NCBI GenBank assembly: GCA_947454235.1
Contig: CANGIY010000010.1
Coordinates: 1 to 64,000, forward strand
Length of the DNA: 64,000 nt
DNA from: Chitinophagaceae bacterium
GTDB lineage: Bacteria; Bacteroidota; Bacteroidia; Chitinophagales; Chitinophagaceae
Reading direction: 5' to 3'
Within the stretch, counting starts at the first letter, position 1, and every line of letters starts with the position of its first letter. The translations under genes were made by a program, and so were the position numbers. Below, one piece after another: positions 60,201 to 64,000 of this stretch. The notes below the pieces were generated by a model. The model saw nothing but the letters and a program-made list of their open reading frames with translations. It did no database searches and was not told where the DNA came from.

Positions 60201-63200
60201 TGGATGATGGATCCGTTCATCAAGAAGCCAAACCTGAAAGGTGAATTCTACATCAATCTGGGTTCGGTATCAGAAGATATCCTGAAAGATTCAAGGATGG
60301 CATTTGAAAATGGTATACCAACTCCTTTTGATGCATCAAAACTTGATACAACAGTTTGGGGTAATGTGCCAAGATTCGCTCAACAGATTACACGGGCTTT
60401 CGACAACGACCCTAATAATAGGGCAATACAGGATGTGGGTTATGACATGATGCCGAGTGCACAACAAGGTACATTCAATGGTCGTACTGAACAGCAGTAT
60501 TTTCATAACTATTTGTCTTCATTAGCTGCTAAGTTCGGTACCAATAGTACCGCTTACAAACAAGCACTTGAAGATCCGTCAAACGATGATTTCCACTACT
60601 ATCGTGGCACCGACTACGATCAGGCCAATGTGGGTGTATTGGGACGTTATAAGAAGTTTAATAGCCCTGAAAATAACTCACCGATCACGTCGGCAAATGC
60701 GTCTTATTCAACTGCAGGTACTACAATTCCTGAATCAGAAGATATCAACCGTGATAATACGCTGAACGAGGCTGAAAACTATTATCAATACCGTATGGAG
60801 TTCAGTCCTACGGCTATGAAAGTGGGCTACAACAACATCATCAACGTTCAAACTTCATCTGTAAAACTTCCTAACGGACAAACAGAAGACGAAACCTGGT
60901 ATCAGTTCAAGATTCCGGTGAGGAACTTTAATGGTGTTGTAGGTGGTATTTCTGACTTCCGTTCTATCAGGTTCATCAGGATGTTCCTTACAGGCTGGCA
61001 AGATTCAGTGACTTTGAGGTTTGCAACACTTGAACTGGGTCGTAGCCAATGGCGTACTTATCGCTATTCACTCAACTCTCCGGGAGAAACTTTACCGCAA
61101 CAAAACTCAACAACGACCGATTTCACAGTTGCAACTGTAAATATTGAAGAAAACGGACAGCGCCAACCGGTGCCTTATGTAATTCCTCCGGGAGTACAAC
61201 GTCAGGTGGTAATGGGAACAGTAGGTAGCACAACACCTATTGCGCAAAACGAACAATCACTTTCATTAAAAGTGTGCGGATTGCAGGACGGTGATGCAAG
61301 AGCAGTATTTAAGGACTTGAACCTTGACCTTAGGTTGTATAAGAACTTAAGGATGTTCCTTCACTGTGAGTCTCAGGTTGATGCGCCGGCAATTAAAGAT
61401 GCCGATGTGGACATGTTCATAAGAATGGGTAGCGACTTTACGTCAAACTATTATGAATACCGCCAACCATTGAAGGTGACACCTCCAAACGTTTCAGTAA
61501 ATAGTGTTGACCAAATTTGGCCAAGCGCAAATAACCTCGACATTGTGTTACAAGATCTTGTTGACGCAAAGAAAGACAGGGATAGACTTGGTATTCCAAT
61601 TACGGTGCCGTACTATTCAAAAGACAGCAAGGGTAATACCATTGTGTTGATAGGTAACCCAAGTTTGAGTGCTTCAAATGTGATGTTGGGTGTACTTAAC
61701 CCTAAACGCACGAACCAAACTCCGGGTGACGATGGTATGTCAAAATGCTTTGAAGTATGGTATGATGAATTGCGCATGGCGGGCATGGATGACTATGGCG
61801 GATATGCGGCGTCAGGTAAGGCTTCACTTCAGGCGGCTGATCTTGGTACTGTTAATCTATCGGGTATCATGCACACGCAGGGGTACGGTAATATTGATCA
61901 AAAACTCAACCAACGTTCTAAAGACGACTACGGACAATATTCTGTATCTACCAACCTTGGTTTGGGTAAACTGATGCCGCGCACATGGGGTGTTCAGTTA
62001 CCTATGTATGTGGCCTATACTCAGAATTCCAGCACGCCGCGTTACAATCCGTTTGATCAGGACGTATTGCTCACCGATGCGATGGCGGCACAAAACAGTG
62101 CGGCTAAAGCAGACTCATTAAAACGTGCTGCTCAAGATTTTACTTCAATTACCAGTATCAACTTTACCAACGTAAAGATCAATGGCAACAGCACGAATGC
62201 AAATAAAGCCCGTGCGCCATGGAGCATTAAAAACTTTGACTTCTCTTATTCGTACAACAATCAGTTCAAACACAACCCATTTATTGAACTTGATAATACA
62301 AATACACAGCGTGTAGGTTTAGGTTATACTTACGGACTTAAATTGAAAGCTGTTGAGCCGTTCAAGAAATATATCAAGTCTAATAATAAGTGGTTTAGCT
62401 TAATTAAGGAATTCAACTTCACACCATTGCCTAATACTATTACTTTTAGAAGTGATGTCAATAGAATGGTGGAGGAAACACGTATCAGGAATTTTGATGA
62501 GGGTGGTAATGGCTTCCATCTGCCTTCAACATTCTACAAATTGTTTACGTGGAACAGGAACTATACACTTCGCTGGGATCCTACAAAATCAATATCGCTT
62601 GATTATTCCGCCACTAATATTTCCAGAATTGATGAACCTTATGGCAGAATCAATACCAATCAGAAACGAGATTCTTTGATTAAAGTGCTGGAGACATTTG
62701 GTAAAAACACATCGTTCCAGCAAACATTTAATGCGTCTTACACTTTGCCATTCGCAAAACTTCCTATAACCGATTGGATAAGCGTAAAAGCAACATACAA
62801 CACGCGTTATAATTGGTTGGCAGCAATGCCTGTAGCTTACGATTTGGGTAATACCATTGGTAACAATGCTACAAAACAGTTGAATGGCGATTTCAACCTT
62901 AAACAGCTTTATACTAAATGGAGATGGTTGCGCGCACTTGACAATCAGAAACCGGGTAAAGCAGAAAATAAAAAAGAAGAGCAGGGTAAGCCCGGCGAAT
63001 TTTTAAATAATACTAAAGGAGGAGGAGGCCCTAAAGTTGGGGAGCTTAAAAAGTTACCCGGTTCAGGACCAAGTTTTGGTGATGTTGACGATGGTGGTGC
63101 CCCTCCGAAAGAGGCAGGTTCGGCTGGTCCGGGCGGCGGTCCTTCAGCTGGCGGACCGGGCGGTAGCCCTGGTGCATTACCTGGCGGTCAGCCTGGCGGT

Positions 63201-64000
63201 AACCAACCTGGTTCAGGTGGTGCACAGGGTGGCGGAGCAAGCAGCGGCGGTGCAACTGCTGGTGGAGGTACAGGCAACGGCGGCACTGGTAATGGTTCGG
63301 GAGCAACACCGGGTGGCAGTACAGCGTCTACGACCGGTGGTGCAGGTGCATCAGCGGGTGCTTCGGGCGCTGGAACTGGATCATCAGGTGCCGGCACAGG
63401 AGCAACGGGCACGGGTGCAACTCCGGGTTCAGGCACAGGCACTGGTGGTGGTAAAAATGGTGGCAGTAAGGGTACAGGAGGGTCATCAACCGGCACTGGA
63501 GGTAGCTCTGGTTCTTCGGGTAAAGGAGGCTCTGGTGGTTCTACAGGTACAGCGGGTTCATCAGGATACACAAACGTTTTTGATGGCATAGACGTGTCAA
63601 GCCTTACAGAGGACCAGATGGACTCGTTATTAGATGTTCAGAAGAAACTCGATAAAGCCCATAGAAAGGCAGAAAGGAAAAAGAAACGTGCTGAACGAAG
63701 GGCTAAACGCAAAGCGCGCAGAGCGAAATTGCCTGAACTCAACGAAGCTGAAATAATAGGTGGTAAGATTTTGACCATGGCAACACGGGCAACAGTAACT
63801 TATTCTGAAACTGAAGGAACGACATTGCCGGGTTACATGGATAGCACCCGATTTATGGGTATCAATAATTACAATGGTGCTCCGGGACTCAACTTTGTGT
63901 ATGGCTATCAGCCTGATATGGCCTGGTTGTATCAGAAAGGCAAGGAGGGCAAACTCACGCACGACTCAATGTTCAATGCGCAGTTCCAACAAACGTACTC
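57207..64000 (+). CDS. sprA: T9SS translocon protein SprA (3' end cut by window edge)
   Basis: An open frame of 2264 codons running off the right edge. TTG at 57207 gives a signal peptide (ILWFIAITFVVLMQASA); an ATG at 57270 would destroy it. SprA is the very large outer-membrane barrel through which T9SS cargo leaves the cell. Family segments include VGDKLKFNISNNTKATFDHQ with GLKLQLQFGKL, VDYQIEYGLGRLKILN, DVDDIDANGTI and EYIQFWMMDPF (about residue 995). Near residues 1935-2125 there is an unusual insert of Gly, Ser, Thr and Ala with Pro, followed at about 2146-2172 by a basic KKLDKAHRKAERKKKRAERR. After that the barrel resumes (LPGYMDSTRFMGIN). Probably about 150-300 residues are missing. 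Confidence 0.94.
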   Translation, partial: MKHKKRKAGYILWFIAITFVVLMQASAHPRVPFLSFFDGGDTTGTDTAKSDTARKLHFPIHDKTGNPADDYGRPRSVDLKDPSNEKSDLSYDPDSNRYNFGNKVGRLYSRPPSYMSLSEYERYRGRMEEDAYWQRRLDALMQFTKTPELPQMYKEGLFDRIFGGDKITVKPQGNVDVTLGGTWQNIKNPTLVQRAQKYGIFDFDMQMNINLLATVGDKLKFNISNNTKATFDHQNVQKIDYAGKEDEMLKKIEAGNISFPLKSSLISGVQSLFGLKLQLQFGKLWVTGVVSQQKSQRKSMTIQGGAQAQQFSVRADNYEENKNFLIAQYFRDHYNVALKNFPQLASLINITKMEVWITNRNGQVNGVREVLAFQDLGENHPYDSTMKDPFTKVRDGIPDNGSNRLYSLLVSNPLGRKQGQAMNALIPLGLKAGTDFEHTTARQLSATEFNYNAQLGYIMLHTQMNPDDILSVAFRYTYKGQVYQVGEFASDIPPDSTNPKVLFLKLLKGTANRPAMPTWKLMMKNVYSLGTVGVTKENFTLNVVYQDPSGGDKRYFPEGPKEGTQFISLLNLDRLNSQSEAQPDGVFDYQEGITIYPQQGKVVFPVLEPFGEDLREAIGPNPDPVLVRRYIYSALYDSTKTVAQQFQRLNRYYLKGTYKSNTSADIFLGGFNIPPGSVSVTAGGTKLVENVDYQIEYGLGRLKILNAGIMASGVPINVSYEDNSTFGFQQQNFLGLRFDYYYNKYLNFGGTVMRLTERPFTQIVNVGEDPIKNTVLGFDANFQKEVPAVTRVLDKLPIYSTTASSILNTQGEVAAIIPGHPQQINTLDPEGAVYVDHFEGASSSYDLRFPFNAWSLSSTPTGATNGLGQTLFPESALGDNLACGKNRARLAWYTIEPTLVDPGTGGTPSYVTNDSSQHYVRIIQIQDVFPNKPQYGFQNIQTTFDLSYFPKEKGPYNYDVDDIDANGTIVHPDKKWGGISRSVDNPDFEASNVEYIQFWMMDPFIKKPNLKGEFYINLGSVSEDILKDSRMAFENGIPTPFDASKLDTTVWGNVPRFAQQITRAFDNDPNNRAIQDVGYDMMPSAQQGTFNGRTEQQYFHNYLSSLAAKFGTNSTAYKQALEDPSNDDFHYYRGTDYDQANVGVLGRYKKFNSPENNSPITSANASYSTAGTTIPESEDINRDNTLNEAENYYQYRMEFSPTAMKVGYNNIINVQTSSVKLPNGQTEDETWYQFKIPVRNFNGVVGGISDFRSIRFIRMFLTGWQDSVTLRFATLELGRSQWRTYRYSLNSPGETLPQQNSTTTDFTVATVNIEENGQRQPVPYVIPPGVQRQVVMGTVGSTTPIAQNEQSLSLKVCGLQDGDARAVFKDLNLDLRLYKNLRMFLHCESQVDAPAIKDADVDMFIRMGSDFTSNYYEYRQPLKVTPPNVSVNSVDQIWPSANNLDIVLQDLVDAKKDRDRLGIPITVPYYSKDSKGNTIVLIGNPSLSASNVMLGVLNPKRTNQTPGDDGMSKCFEVWYDELRMAGMDDYGGYAASGKASLQAADLGTVNLSGIMHTQGYGNIDQKLNQRSKDDYGQYSVSTNLGLGKLMPRTWGVQLPMYVAYTQNSSTPRYNPFDQDVLLTDAMAAQNSAAKADSLKRAAQDFTSITSINFTNVKINGNSTNANKARAPWSIKNFDFSYSYNNQFKHNPFIELDNTNTQRVGLGYTYGLKLKAVEPFKKYIKSNNKWFSLIKEFNFTPLPNTITFRSDVNRMVEETRIRNFDEGGNGFHLPSTFYKLFTWNRNYTLRWDPTKSISLDYSATNISRIDEPYGRINTNQKRDSLIKVLETFGKNTSFQQTFNASYTLPFAKLPITDWISVKATYNTRYNWLAAMPVAYDLGNTIGNNATKQLNGDFNLKQLYTKWRWLRALDNQKPGKAENKKEEQGKPGEFLNNTKGGGGPKVGELKKLPGSGPSFGDVDDGGAPPKEAGSAGPGGGPSAGGPGGSPGALPGGQPGGNQPGSGGAQGGGASSGGATAGGGTGNGGTGNGSGATPGGSTASTTGGAGASAGASGAGTGSSGAGTGATGTGATPGSGTGTGGGKNGGSKGTGGSSTGTGGSSGSSGKGGSGGSTGTAGSSGYTNVFDGIDVSSLTEDQMDSLLDVQKKLDKAHRKAERKKKRAERRAKRKARRAKLPELNEAEIIGGKILTMATRATVTYSETEGTTLPGYMDSTRFMGINNYNGAPGLNFVYGYQPDMAWLYQKGKEGKLTHDSMFNAQFQQTY

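Noticed and set aside
63188-63589. 133-codon proline/valine-rich frame antisense to the SprA glycine-rich insert
   Set aside because: Glycine codons GGN read as proline CCN on the other strand; this explains the composition fully.

Overview
The window looks like a chromosomal segment of a gliding-type Bacteroidota, most like the Chitinophagales/Sphingobacteriia side of the phylum. The evidence is: type IX secretion (T9SS) genes (a PorP/SprF protein and SprA next to ruvA); many secreted proteins ending in T9SS sorting domains; many promoters with the Bacteroidota -7 box TAnnTTTG; few Shine-Dalgarno sites; and phylum-typical families such as DUF2480 and DUF1572. I see no tRNA, rRNA, CRISPR array, prophage or transposase gene.

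Layout. 1-2.1 kb: the 5' part of an NHL-repeat T9SS protein running off the left edge, then a palindrome-rich repeat. 2.2-7.2 kb: SWIM/SNF2 helicase, divergent from class I fructose-bisphosphate aldolase. 7.3-13.5 kb: a His-rich secreted protein, a large hairpin and an AcrAB-TolC-like efflux operon. 13.7-18.6 kb: fused 2-oxoacid dehydrogenase E1, M28 peptidase, a lipoprotein and DUF2480. 18.8-24.4 kb: a 1524-residue PKD adhesin with a type B sorting domain and its PorP/SprF partner. 24.4-27.4 kb: a 38-codon membrane protein with a perfect promoter, a coiled-coil/Crp pair and sdpR-sdpI. 27.5-30.5 kb: rplM-rpsI-rpsB-tsf. 30.5-41.4 kb: housekeeping and stress genes (DinB-like, SGNH hydrolase, VanZ, gcvH, transketolase N half, tatD-tcdA-pabA, a dehydrogenase, secreted unknowns, pirin, oxyR).

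41.5-47.8 kb holds lepA and trmH-rarA. Between lepA and trmH sits a block of about 2.3 kb bounded by a perfect 24-bp direct repeat. It contains a second copy of the 5'-end repeat in the opposite orientation, an orphan T9SS sorting domain, a full T9SS protein, a terminator, a REPIN-like palindrome pair and a second repeat type. This is the strongest candidate for a previously undescribed mobile or cassette-like unit. 47.8-52.7 kb is a second giant PKD/Ig adhesin (1622 residues) without a local SprF partner. 52.9-57.2 kb has a glycosyltransferase, a small membrane protein, an orphan histidine kinase, a DOPA-dioxygenase-like enzyme and ruvA. From 57.2 kb to the right edge runs sprA (open at the edge), with an unusual Gly-rich, then Lys/Arg-rich insert of about 240 residues.

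How it fits together: SprA is the outer-membrane translocon that exports proteins with C-terminal sorting domains, and PorP/SprF proteins hold type B adhesins at the surface. Six T9SS cargo genes or fragments lie in this window, so a large share of the accessory content is T9SS cargo. All functional statements rest on reading motifs by eye; no database or structure prediction was run.
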